Assembly (NCBI RefSeq): GCF_035222275.1
Contig: NC_085883.1
Location: 3,224,001-3,288,000, forward strand
DNA: 64,000 nucleotides
Direction of reading: 5' to 3'
DNA from: Podospora bellae-mahoneyi
Lineage: Eukaryota > Ascomycota > Sordariomycetes > Sordariales > Podosporaceae
In this document: positions 23,558-34,171 of the stretch, one piece after another
Position numbering within the stretch: the first letter of the stretch is position 1
Layout: every line of letters begins with the position of its first letter
Made by a program: the position numbers and the translations under genes
Notes under the pieces: generated by a model
What the model saw: the letters and a program-made list of their open reading frames with translations, nothing else
Told to the model about the DNA's origin: nothing
The model's database searches: none

Positions 23558-24947
23558 CTAACCCCCCCTCTCCAATTGTTCCCTCTCTAACTCCCACGTC
23601 TGCCACGAAATCCTAGCTTCTATTAGTCCCCTCCTCTCCCCTCATCAGGTCATCACTGAAAGTAACTCACCAAGCCTGAAAAACCCCCACCCCCAACCCC
23701 AAAACCCCCAACACCACCGCCGCCATAACCCCCGCAATAGTAGCCATCATCACATGCCTGCTCTTGCTCCTCCTCTCAAGCCAAATATCCAGCCCCGACC
23801 TCGGCTTCGGGTTCTCAATCTCGTCGTACAGATCCATCAGCCTCGACCCCCAGACACCAAATTTTATCACTTTTTCCCTCTCTTCCGGCCCGAGTTCAAA
23901 TGCCGAGAGGCCGGATGTTTTGAACCGGAGGATATCCGGGTCGAAGCCCGACTTGGAGACTAGGGATCGGAGAAGGGATTGGGATTTGGGGGAGGAGGGG
24001 GGGAAGAGGAGGTGGAGCGTGTGGAGGGTTTCGAGGGCTAGGGGGCGGGGGAGAGGAGGGGGGGCGCAGGTGTTATCTTGTCTGTCGTGAGCGGTGAAGG
24101 GGAGGAGGAGGTTTTCTTTGAGGAGTGAGGTCCAGGAAAAGATCTTCACCACGCCTTGTGATTCATCCAGTTTGAGGTGCTCGCGCAGGTCATCAGTCTT
24201 TTCCAACTTCAAACCCGCTTTCTGGACCAAGTTGTGAGCCTGCAGCCCCTTCTTGACAGCATGCGCGTGCCGGTCGGTTTCCTGAAGGGAAGGGTGGACC
24301 CGAACCGGAAAAGTCTCCTCAATCTTGAACGGGTCGGATCCTAAGTCGGTATGATTATGAACCCTGCTGTGAAGCTCGTCCTCCATCGAGGGTTGCGGAC
24401 TGGTCATCGTCATGATGCGCAACGCGAGATCAATAGCCCTATCCTGATCTCCCCTCGGCACACCCCTCTCCTCGAAAACAAACTTCCGAAAGGCCTCCCT
24501 GCTGGTATCCCGCCCGTAGACTCGCAGTTTCGTGATCAGCTCGAACAGATCCTCATGGCAAGACAACGCCGCCGCTTGGCTGTCCTGTACAAAGTCCTCG
24601 GGTACGTAACCCCGTGTAAGCCGTCGGTAGATGTCGAAAAATGGCATTAACCTATCGCTTCGCTGAGACCAGGGGCATGATGTCGGGTTTTGGCAGGTTT
24701 TGTCCTCCAAACAGCCAGGGCACATATCCCAGTCCCAGAGCGCAGCACATAACCCCTTGAGATTCTCCCGAGTTACAGTTCGAAGCGGGAAAACGTGTAA
24801 ACTGGTGACGGAAGCTTTGGAACGCTGAGAGGCGGGTCTGTTGACTACCCTCATGATGTCTTCGTTCTGGTCGTCGTTATTGTTTGATTGGGAGGACAAG
24901 GTTGTGAGTTGGATGGCTGTCTCTTCGCCGCGTGAAGTATACCCCAT
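23558..24947 (-). CDS. Conserved fungal protein with C-terminal membrane segment
   Basis: 443-aa protein in two exons (23671-24947 and 23558-23612); GTGAGT donor, CTAG acceptor. I recognise the family by the run LALETLHTLHLLFPP, then LRSLVSKSGFDPDILRF, the segment WGSRLMDLYDEIENPKPR, and WLERRSKSRHVMMAT before one hydrophobic helix of about 20 residues. The short second exon supplies the usual post-membrane tail (ISWQTWELEREQLE). It is probably a tail-anchored membrane protein, with the large N-terminal part in the cytosol. The family is frequent in Pezizomycotina and has no known function. A Cys cluster (MCPGCLEDKTCQNPTSC) at about residues 77-93 could bind zinc. It lies 805 bp from the protease-fold gene on the same strand. 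Confidence 0.82.
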
Positions 24948-25278
24948 TTATGTAACATTTGCACAATCCTTGGTCGTTACTAATTCAGAACAAAATGATA
25001 AGCGGTGGCGACTGCACGGCGGTGATCCAGGAGTCTTAAAAGCTGTTTGTTCCCCGCAGGTGCAATGCGATGAGGCCAATGGATGACTGACAGGGGTGCC
25101 GACCTAAGCATGCACCGCCTGCACGCTGCTTTGCAACAATAGCAGGGCACAGCCGCAATAGTGAACAGCAGATGATTCCAACATGAACAAGAGAACTTCA
25201 ATATTTTTGTGTATCCAAAATCCACGCTATGCTAGATTCCAAGATTTGTACAGAGATTTCCCGCCCCCCCCTCCCCCG

Positions 25279-27786
25279 CTATCTTCTCTCCTTTCTCGCG
25301 ACATCGGCCCAGCTTTGATGTGTTGGCATCGAAGGCACCTTGAACATTGAAGACCTGTGGCCGTCAAGATGCGCGTGCGCCGCCCGCGGCGATGAAAGGG
25401 CCGAACTGCTGGGGTGAGGGCTACCCATGCTCGCGGTAGCAGCAATGTTGGAGCTGGCAACACTGGCACTGTCCAGGATGCTATTCCTCCTGGTACTAAC
25501 ACTCTCCCTCCGCACCATACCAGTGATACCAAGACCATACCTCATTTCTACTGTTTGGTCCTCTTCCGAGCCTCCATGGTCAACATGCTCGTATGACTCT
25601 GCGGTGTGCGAGTTCTTTCTCTCCTGATTCAGGGCCGGAGTACCGATGGCTGGGGTTCCTGCAGCACTCGTCTCGGCGAGTGAATGCTTGGAGCTTTCGA
25701 GGCGACTGAAGACCGAACTGTTCATGCTGTATGTTGTGCTGTCTGTCGATGACGGGTCACGGTTGAGGATGGGGGTTCCGGCACGGATGGGTGTGGCAGG
25801 GTTGACAGGTTGGGGTAGACGAGAGCCAGAATTCCGAGAACGAAGGGTGTAGCCTGCAAGCTCTGGGTTCGGACTACCGGGAGTGGCCGCGCCAGGCGAA
25901 GGTGTGTTTGCGAGGCGATTCATCGAATCACGACGGGGTATCATGGTGGGATTGAGAGAATCTCGTCGGGGCAGTAGATGAGGAGACATTGCCTTTGGGA
26001 CAGCGGCAGCTACCAAATGGGGAGATGCAGGCTTGGAAGAGACGGCGCCTGCGGCCGTTTGCGAGTAGGTGAGCTTGGATCCAGGGACAGCAGTTGGTGC
26101 TGCAAGCTTTGTCTGCGTTTTAACCGGAGGCGACAAAGGTGCTGCAGGATCATTGGGAATGGGATGTGTACGTGGTCGCATTCGCATCATGAGGCCACCG
26201 TGAGCTGGATCTGAGGCAGGTCGGGGGAGGGTTGGTCGCGGTTGGCGTTTGTACGTTTGCTGGAATTCTGCAAGTTGTGCTGTGAGGCGCTTGCATTCAC
26301 TTTGTTCCTTCTTGAGAAGATCCTGGAGCCGGGCAACGTTCTCGGCCTGGGCGTTTCGCTCTTTCAGAATCCGGGACTCGTAGGTATCGTCCTTGGCCTC
26401 CAGAACCTCCAAGCGCTTGGCCATATTCATGTGATCAGCTTTCAGGCGATCGCGTTCGTCAACAAGAGCCCTGATCCTGGTGTTGATCCGATCAGTCACA
26501 AAGCGGGCACTCTTCTTGCAGCAATGCGAATGGTAGACTTGTTCCACGCCGCCCAGGTCAATAAGTTCAGCATCCACCTGGAAAATGGATGGTCGGCGTT
26601 CGGCATCGAGATGGAGCATTTGTGACACCAAGTGCAGAGTGTGCTTTGGTGCAAAGGTGAAGGCGTTGACATCTTGGACCTCCTGAGTCGCCAGAGCCAA
26701 ACGCTGCAGTTTAGGAAGGTAGGCGTTGATCTTGTCATCGCGACCTCGAAGCGTTAGATCAGCAATAATTTCGTCAAAATCAGCCAGGTCCCCTCCATGG
26801 ATAACGGTGGCGATGTTCAGCAAGACAAGGCCGAGCGAGTAAACTTCAGCCGCCTGCATGGACCAGTCGCACTGCACTTGGTTGAGTTCAGGGGCTCTCC
26901 ATTTTGGGGTTCCGGCAGGTCCTCGGGTCATTGTGTGATCTCGTTCGCCCACGTCTTTTGCGATGCCAAAGTCGGCGATGTAGACACGTCCGGGGTTCAA
27001 CAGGATGTTGGAAGGTTTTAGGTCGAGGTGGCGGATCTTTTCCTGGTGGCAGTATGCGACGGCTCGCGCAACGCATCCCATCGCTTGTTGTAGGTATTTC
27101 AGAGGGCATGTTCCTGTGTTTGGCTGGCTTCTTTTATCCACCGCGCTCAGGTTATGTAGGTCAAGGGTATGCAGGCGTTTGATAATATCTTCGCGGTCGC
27201 CTTCGCCCGACTTGAGATGGTCAATGTCGTTGAACAGGCAATCCAGGTTGCACACGGCGACGGGCCAGAGTAGCAGGTAGAGATTGCTAGAAATGCAGTA
27301 GGTGCCAACCAGCTTGACGATGTGATCATGGTCCAGCTTTTCCATCACCCTGGCCTCCTCCCGCAGCAGTGATATTGGGAAGCGCCGATGTGGCGGCCTC
27401 ACTTGTTTCCTCGCCAGGCATATCGTGCGACCGTTGTTGGCGTAGACGACCTTTTGCACCACTCCAAAGCTCCCGGTTCCCAGCGGCGTATCGTTGGCGA
27501 GTTTGAATCGAGTGTGTAGTCTCTTGGCTTCGGTATGGTCGTCCAAAGGTGTGTGTTTGCCACTGTTGGCTTGATATTAGTGATGCCTGGCGCAAGTGGT
27601 ACCAAGGGCGGTAGGGATATGACTCCTGCCTTACATTCCAGACCAATGTGTATGTGTTCTCTCCCACTCGTTGAGAATCTGTCGTTCGCATGCTTCTAGC
27701 TCGGCCCAGGCGTCGCGGCAAAGGCGCTGTATACTGGAGTGGGTGGTGGGCATCACCGTTTGCCAGCCATTGCCAGAATCACCCAT
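25279..27786 (-). CDS. Serine/threonine kinase with coiled-coil and disordered tail
   Basis: 811 aa in two exons (27635-27786 and 25279-27562). Exon 1 starts MGDSGNGWQTVMP and joins in phase to exon 2. The kinase domain spans about residues 70-390. Glycine loop LGTGSFGVV is at 78-86 and ATP lysine is K103 (ARKQV). The catalytic loop is HLDLKPSN (His229-Asp231), with Leu in place of the usual Arg of HRD. ADFG is at 247-250, and GTPKWRAPE is the APE motif. A coiled coil follows (DERDRLKADHMNMAKRLE onward), then a Ser/Pro-rich disordered tail. The catalytic residues are kept, so activity is plausible. A further 5' exon ending in a strong GTAAGT donor at about 27971 could extend the N-terminus in frame; I cannot decide. 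Confidence 0.85.
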
Positions 27787-29267
27787 GCTGGTTAACGGTT
27801 CTGACAGCGGCAAACAGCGGAGACGGTGGAGAGAACGGATGAACTGGTGGGTTTCGACGGTAAACAAACTGGTTATATAGCGTATCTCAAACAAGCAGAG
27901 AAACCATGACGACGTTCCAGAAATACAAGGCAGAGGAGAGGACTTTTGATATGAGAATTCAGGCCAGAACTTACTTGTAAAAGGAGAAATCGCCAAAAAG
28001 AGCCGGCCGGTGTCCCTCTGGCGCTGCTGCAGGTGAAGGCGGCGGAAGAAACGTTTTGGTGCCGAGCACTGCCCCTGCAAACTCTACTGGGGAGCGGCGG
28101 AGCAAGCGGGGGAGGTGGAGCCAATGGAGATCCGATTCAACATGCATGCCATTGGCCAATTTGTCTTGGAGTCCGTAGGGCTGGGTCAACCTTTTTTCTG
28201 CCATCGTTTCTTTTGGGATTTTCTCCAATCTGAAAAGATGCAAACAAGCTTTTTCGTTGATCATGATTTTTCCTTCCTCCCGACGCTGAGCTCGAAAGAT
28301 GAGCCGGGCATAGACTGACGACCCCCATGGCTCCTAGCTCACCTCAGGGCATAAGGTATCGTGAGAAAGGGGTTTGGTGACATTGACGTCGGGAACATGG
28401 ACTGTTGTCAATTTGGGGGTTCTCATTTGAGAGAAGTCTTCTAATGAAACGACAGGCAAAGGAACAACATCGCAGGGAGGATGACGGCATTCATAACCAG
28501 CTGGTAACCATTAAGAAAGTTCACCAAGACGGGCATGGCCTTAGTCCCCGGCTTGGGACGACTAGCTCCCACTGACTGCTGGGTTAGCTCAGTATCTTAG
28601 ACTAACATCGGTTCCAGTTGGGATTAACCAAAATTGCTAAGAGATGTTAGTCGGCCACGAGCTCACTTGACGTTGAGTAATCACCAAACGCTCTTTGCGA
28701 CTTCAGATCATTGAGGACAGCATAAGACTCCTGTCCGTTTGTCATCCTTGGACTATCCATCTCAATCGCCGATAACGTGTACTGTCGCACTGGCATTACT
28801 CAGCACGTCCGTCAGCGAGGCTTGAGGAACACAGAGAAAGGTCCATGCCACAGAAGCCACTCATATACTAAGCACCCCTGGCCCGAACCCCAACAACTGC
28901 AAAGAGACCCTTGTAGGGATACTGCCGGCTGACCAACGCCCACTTCCAATAGTTGGGACGAGATTGTCGCCAGCTCTTGACCTGGACAGATCTGTTGCCT
29001 CTTTTAGCATTGTGGTTTTGGAAGGGCGGTACTACGAATTTTCAGGGAATTGATCACTTCCCCGAGGCTGGTTTTAACCTGTTCTGCGACAACGCAGTGA
29101 ATATCTCACATATTGAACACCACTTATAAGTCGCCAGGCAGCAAAGAAACTTCTCGTTACACCGTGGGTCAAGGCTACACGTCCACGGACAACTGGTTCC
29201 AAGACAGCTGGGGTCCTGGACACAGACGTTTATTGTGTCCTGATGCGCCGAGGACACGGCCGAACAT
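27787..29267. other. Divergent intergenic region
   Basis: This lies between the kinase and the bZIP, which are divergent. The part at 27971-28264 may be a non-coding leader or an extra kinase exon. The rest shows no supportable feature. Confidence 0.4.
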
Positions 29268-31287
29268 ATGTCTGAAACGACTACCGAGGAAGACGAAGAG
29301 GTCCACCCAATGCGGTACTCGCAAGGCGACCTCGCCATCCTCAGCGCCGAGGTCTACAACCCGGGCTTTTCCTACAACACATCTACCAAGGCACAAGTGT
29401 CAAAGAAGGGACGCCCTGCGGCATCAAATTCGGATACCGGTCCGAGGAAACGTGCAAAGACCCAGGCGACCGAGACAGAGAATGAACCAGAAGAAAAGAA
29501 GCGGTCAAGAGGGCGACCGCGCCTGGACGTGAAGGATGTGTCACCCAAAGACGTGAGTGCGACGGTTATGCTTCAGACTGATAGCTGGTTTTGACATTGG
29601 AACAGCGCCGAAGAACACAGGTGCGCCTCGCTCAGCGGGCCTATCGCAACCGAAAGGAAGAGGCTATTCAGACTCTCGAAAAGCAAGTCCAGGAGCTTAA
29701 GGAGAAGAACCAGGAGATGAACAATGCCTTTCTACGGCTGTCCGATTTCGCAACGAGTATGGGCTTCTTGGAGCAGTTACCAGAACTTAGACACCAGCTG
29801 CGCCTGACAACCGAGAGATTCCTGTCGCTGGCCAAAAGCACTACTGGCCAAGAAGGGAACAGCGGCCAACAGGCTTCTACTTCTAGTGACGGCTCGTCAT
29901 CCCGAGACAGGTCGGAAAGCGCACCAGCCGACCCCCAGATCCCATCAACAGTCGCCGATAGGCCACCACAACAACAAACACAATTGTATGGCGGGCTCAT
30001 GGTCAGCCATGAATCGGCTAGCCAGCCGACCAGCACTGTGTCCGCTCTCCCCCATGACTTTGGACAGTCCATGCCGTCATCGGCTCTTGGCTACGAAATT
30101 GTCACGCACCCAACCCTCACCAACGCTAGCTTTCCGTTCCAGACAGCTCCAGACTTGACCTTCCTAGACCAGTTCACCACACCAGGTCTCCACTGCTCTC
30201 TCCCAGCCCCCCGGTCTTACGCCCCTCACGAGATCACATTCGGCCGAAGACTCCAACGATTCGCCATCGAGAAAGCTCTCGTCCTCATCTCCATGCCGGA
30301 CCCCCCTGAGAACCGGATCACCCGTGTCTTTGGCTTTTGTCTCCTGTTCGAAACACCCGACCTCATCAAGCGCCGTCTCGCCAGACAAGTAGCCCGCAAC
30401 GCGCAAGACACCCTTCACAACTGGCAGTTTCCCTTCCACCACCTCGGCGGCGCCGGCACACACTACGATGTCACCACGGGAATCACCTCGCAGCGAATCG
30501 GCAACCAGGGCACAAGCGATGTTCTCAAACCAGCCAACACATCCGGCTTCGCGACCGGTCCATTCAGCCCAGAAGTGAACCGGATACGAGACAATGCCTT
30601 GGACAAAAACATGCGGATAGAAACCCCTGGATTCGGAGGGGACTTGCTCGACCCGGATGAGGTGGAGATATATCTCCAGGAAAGGGGCGTTATTATTCCT
30701 TCCGGGGCAGACTTCATCACGGCTGAGGTTGACCCAACGGCATTTGACACACCAGAGTCGGGGAAGTATCTATTTAAGAGTGCGCCGGGGGCACACCCGG
30801 AGTTTTCGTCACTTTCGAGTCCTTTGACGGCGGGGCGTGCTTCCCGACCGCCGATGCCGAGTAGTAATGCCTTTGGAGATCAGCCGCCAGAGTCAGGCTG
30901 GGGGGATCACATGACTAGCGGGGGAAACTTCAAGATTGATTCGCTGGGAAGCTTCTCACAGGCCCGTTCATACACAATGGGCGTGCCGTCAACGTCTCAT
31001 GATGCTGAGTTGAGAAATTTGTTTGCTTTTTCGGGGGGTATGGAGAGCAATGGTGGTTTTGGGGAGGGGTCACAGCACCAACAGTCACCGCCGAGACAGA
31101 GGGTAACGGTTGATGTTCATCAGTTTATTAAGGGTAAGTTCTGATGGGAAGTTTTGCTTATGAAATGGTTTGTGTGCTGATATTCTGCATCATAGGAATG
31201 GTAAGCAATGCCACCTGTTTAGGTCGAACACCTGGGTTCAGGCAGGAGCACATAAATGCAGCGTTTTGGCTGGCAGTGCAGAGTTAG
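29268..31287 (+). CDS. bZIP transcription factor (large fungal type)
   Basis: 634 aa in three exons: 29268-29552, 29606-31133 and 31196-31287. The basic region RRRTQVRLAQRAYRNRKE begins exactly at exon 2, after a Lys/Arg-rich stretch with an AT-hook-like KRSRGRPR. The leucine zipper follows (LEKQVQELKEKNQEM). The last exon encodes MVSNATCLGRTPGFRQEHIN; a C-terminal CLGR.PGFR element recurs in fungal bZIPs of this class (family knowledge). Without that exon the frame would run to a stop at 31144, so the GTAAGT donor and CATAG acceptor are well supported. It should be a nuclear sequence-specific regulator; target genes unknown. Convergent with the LYR gene, whose stop is 114 bp away. Confidence 0.88.
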
Positions 31288-31401
31288 TTGATAAGCACGT
31301 TTGTATCATAGTATGGAACAGGCAACCATGAACCCATGGTATATCTTCTGTTATATACAACATGAGGCCATCCAACTTGTCCTCTTCATATTTGTTTTCC
31401 C

Positions 31402-32600
31402 TCACTTCTTCTGGTCTTCTACTACCACATCCTCCGGCAGCGGAGCCCTATCACTCCCCTCCGTAAACCTCCCCTTCCTCACCCCCTCCAAATACCTCTT
31501 CTTACTAACCGGTAACCCCCTCCTCTTCCTCTCCTCCTCATGATAATACCTTCCCGCCTCCCTCCCCTTCTTATTCCTCCTCCAGCTCGTCCTCATCTTG
31601 AACACCTCCTCCTCCGTCACCTCCCCCCTCTCCACCCGCTCCCTATCCTCCTTTTTCATCTGCTCCTCCTCCACCCGTTCAATCTCCAAAAACGCCTCCG
31701 CCCTAGCAATCATATCCTCCCTCTCCCTATTCAACTCCCTCCCCAGCCAGCCAACAACCTCATCCAACTCCCTCACATACCCCCCCGACCCGCCCGCCTT
31801 CCCCAACGGAAGCAGCTGGTGCATCTTCCCATCCCACTCATCCTCCAACTCAGCCCTCAACCTCCGCTCATCATCCTCCCTGTAAAGCTCAGACAACGCA
31901 ATGGTATTAACAGCCCTGTTCCTATTCTTAATCCTCACAATCCTCTCGATAACCCTAGATTGCGGTTTCTGCATCCTAAGAAACGGCACCGTCCCCGCGG
32001 CGTCCAACCGTGGCGGTTTCCGTATCCCGTTTGGAATTTGCTCTATCGGTCGTGGTAACGGACGGGCAGGGTTGGGGATGTATCTAGGTGGCTCCCCCTC
32101 TTTCGACACCTTCAGCACGACTGGAACCGTCCCCGGGATCGGGGTATTACTCGGCTCCAGATCAAGGAGACGTTCCCTCCTGTCGCGGAGGGATTCCACC
32201 CGTTTTTTGTTTTCTCTCAGAAAGTCCACAATTTGGGTATACGGGGAAGACGAAGGGTCGGCAGCGGAGGAGAGCAGAGTCAGGGCGTTGTACCCGTTTT
32301 TAAGGGCCGAGGTGATCAGCCGGGGGGAGACATCGTGCTTGTTACGTCTGAAAGCGTTGCGGATTATGGTCTTTATCGGGGGAGGTGTGGGCTTGGTTGG
32401 TTTCGCTGGGGGGATGTACAGCGACGGGTCGTCAGTGATGGAGGGGAGGGGGACGAGGGAGGCGGTGCGGAGGAGGGCTTTGTAGAGGGCGAGGCCTGTC
32501 GATTGTCAGTAATTATCTGGTCGAGGGGCATGGGGAGAAAAGAGGACAGACATGCTATCCTATGCCGCGACGAGCGGGCGGGTTGAAAAAACAACGGCAT
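31402..32600 (-). CDS. LYR-motif (Complex1_LYR) mitochondrial protein
   Basis: 380 aa in two exons (32552-32600 and 31402-32495). The 49-nt first exon ends with T before a GTCTGT donor. The 56-nt intron has a perfect branch site (TTACTGAC) and CGACAG acceptor. The join yields CLALYKALLRTASLVPLP, an LYR-type helix (L-Y-K followed by LLR). LYR proteins bind the acyl carrier protein and assist Fe-S or respiratory-complex assembly in mitochondria. The remainder is highly charged (ELEDEW, EEERKRRG), predicted helical, and much longer than the 80-120 residues of classical LYRMs; such long members are known in ascomycetes. The short N-terminus MPLFFQPARSSRHR is Arg-rich without acids, consistent with a mitochondrial presequence. 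Confidence 0.75.
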
Positions 32601-33012
32601 TCATGTATCCATCGCCGCCAAGCTTGGCGATCACCGTTTGATGCGACTTTGAGAAATGGCAGCCTCGGAACTTTTTTGGAGAGAGCTCAAAGCGTCAAAA
32701 TTACTTGGCGCACGCGCGTGGCACCGCGCAAGGATCCGCGCGGTCACGTGTGCCCATTAAACACCTGGGACGTCATCGCACTGAGCCTTGAATGGAGTGA
32801 AGCGATCCAAAGGGATTGTCATTTTGAAGTGTTCGTATTTGCTTTCTCATTGTGTCCGGCCATCCCATCAACGCCTACAAGACCTTTCCGTTCGCTAATC
32901 AAACCCCAGCCGACGCCCTCCTGGATCCCGCTGCGTTTGCCCATTCCCTCGGGAACAATCTAGAAGTCGCTCTAAAAACCGTCTGTGTCATGCCATGTTG
33001 CGCCTCTTTCAC
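32601..33012. other. Intergenic, promoter of the LYR gene
   Basis: No gene is supported; GC-rich stretch with GCGCACGCGCGTGGC at about 32708-32722. Confidence 0.4.
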
Positions 33013-33685
33013 CTATTTGTAGACGGCATACTTGGAGCCCTCAGGGGGCTGGGGCAGCTTCTTATGTTCGTCCATATATCTGCGGAAGACGGAGGTCAGC
33101 AACATGTTGTCCCAGTCTCTCGTCCCATGTCCACATATCTACTCACTTCCTGATCGCAATAAGAGCAGCCTCCAAACTCAAAGGGTCTTCCTTGGGCCTT
33201 GGGTTCTTGGCCAACTCGGTAGCAATGCGGGTCCAGTCGCGGAGAATAGCCACGGCGTTGGGGTCGACCTTGCCGTCTGTTGGGCTGACACCGGGCAGGT
33301 TGATCTGGCTGACGAAGTGGATGACGGGTGGCTCCTTGGGGTAGTTTGGGCCGCACTCCATCTTAAGTTCGTAGATGCGGTTCTCGTGGTGTCCCTGTGG
33401 GTGGTCCGTCAACTTGCCATGATGCGATGGCGGGGTGGTACAGCTTGTCGCAGGGCAAACATACATGAGGAGGGCCCCAGATGGTGCCTCTCCAGTGGGT
33501 CATGAAGATATCTTCGGGGTCTTCGAGGCCATATGAGCAAGCACCTGCAGAGGACATCTGGGTTAGTTACTGCTTGAACTCTTCAGTCAACTGCATAGCT
33601 TGGACCTACCCGCGCCCATGCCCTTCTCGCCCTTCTCCAGCTCGGCGAGGAGCTTAAAGTTCCTGGGAACCTGAGCTACCGCCAT
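33013..33685 (-). CDS. MMS2: Ubiquitin-conjugating enzyme variant Mms2 (UEV)
   Basis: 156 aa in four exons: 33610-33685, 33465-33544, 33147-33394 and 33013-33079. All introns have good borders and phases. Mms2/UEV1 pairs with Ubc13 to build K63-linked ubiquitin chains in post-replication repair. Recognition: VPRNFKLLAELEKGEKGMGAG start, ACSYGLEDPEDIFM, WRGTIWGPPH, HENRIYELKMECGPNYP and INLPGVSPTDGKVDP. The catalytic Cys of true E2s is absent from its usual place after this region, as expected of a UEV. The last exon adds YMDEHKKLPQPPEGSKY, giving about 20 more residues than yeast Mms2. The start ATG 33685 leads directly into the conserved N-terminus. Confidence 0.94.
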
Positions 33686-34171
33686 GGTGGTGTGTGTGGT
33701 TATTTGCCGGTGCCAATGTGTGTGTGCAGAGGAGGAGCGAGCAATACTTCCCAAGTTCGTTTGTCGGATTGGGCGCGGGGGGTTCAAAGACAGACCGATG
33801 GCGGGAAGCCTGGACCACCAGCGTTATGCGGGACTGCGGGGACTTCCAGGTTGCCAAGGCATCCTGCCAAATGGTGGGGTTCAAACACCTGCAGCTCAAA
33901 GGCGGTGAGTCTTTGCAGCCTGCTTAGTCAGGCCAGCTCCTGTCTTGGCATGTCCCTGCACCTCCACCGTTGGAGATGGCTGGTTGGCTGTCCATTCCTC
34001 TGGCTGCTATGAGTGGGCATTGGACAGTGGACAACGAATGCATCTCACATCAAAGACGACCTGAAGACCACCGACAGGAATTCCCCACGGTTAACCCTGG
34101 ACTGTCAACATATACCGTCGTTTTTCTGCCTATGAAGCCTTGAAAATCCCTTGTCTTTACGAAATGCCATC
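33686..34171. promoter_or_regulatory. Divergent promoter region MMS2/MON2
   Basis: 486 bp between divergent starts. No defined element could be assigned with confidence. Confidence 0.35.

Noticed and set aside
27971-28264. Extra N-terminal kinase exon
   Set aside because: A strong GTAAGT donor ends it and the join is in frame, but the encoded peptide shows no conservation signal that I recognise. Kept only as an alternative start.
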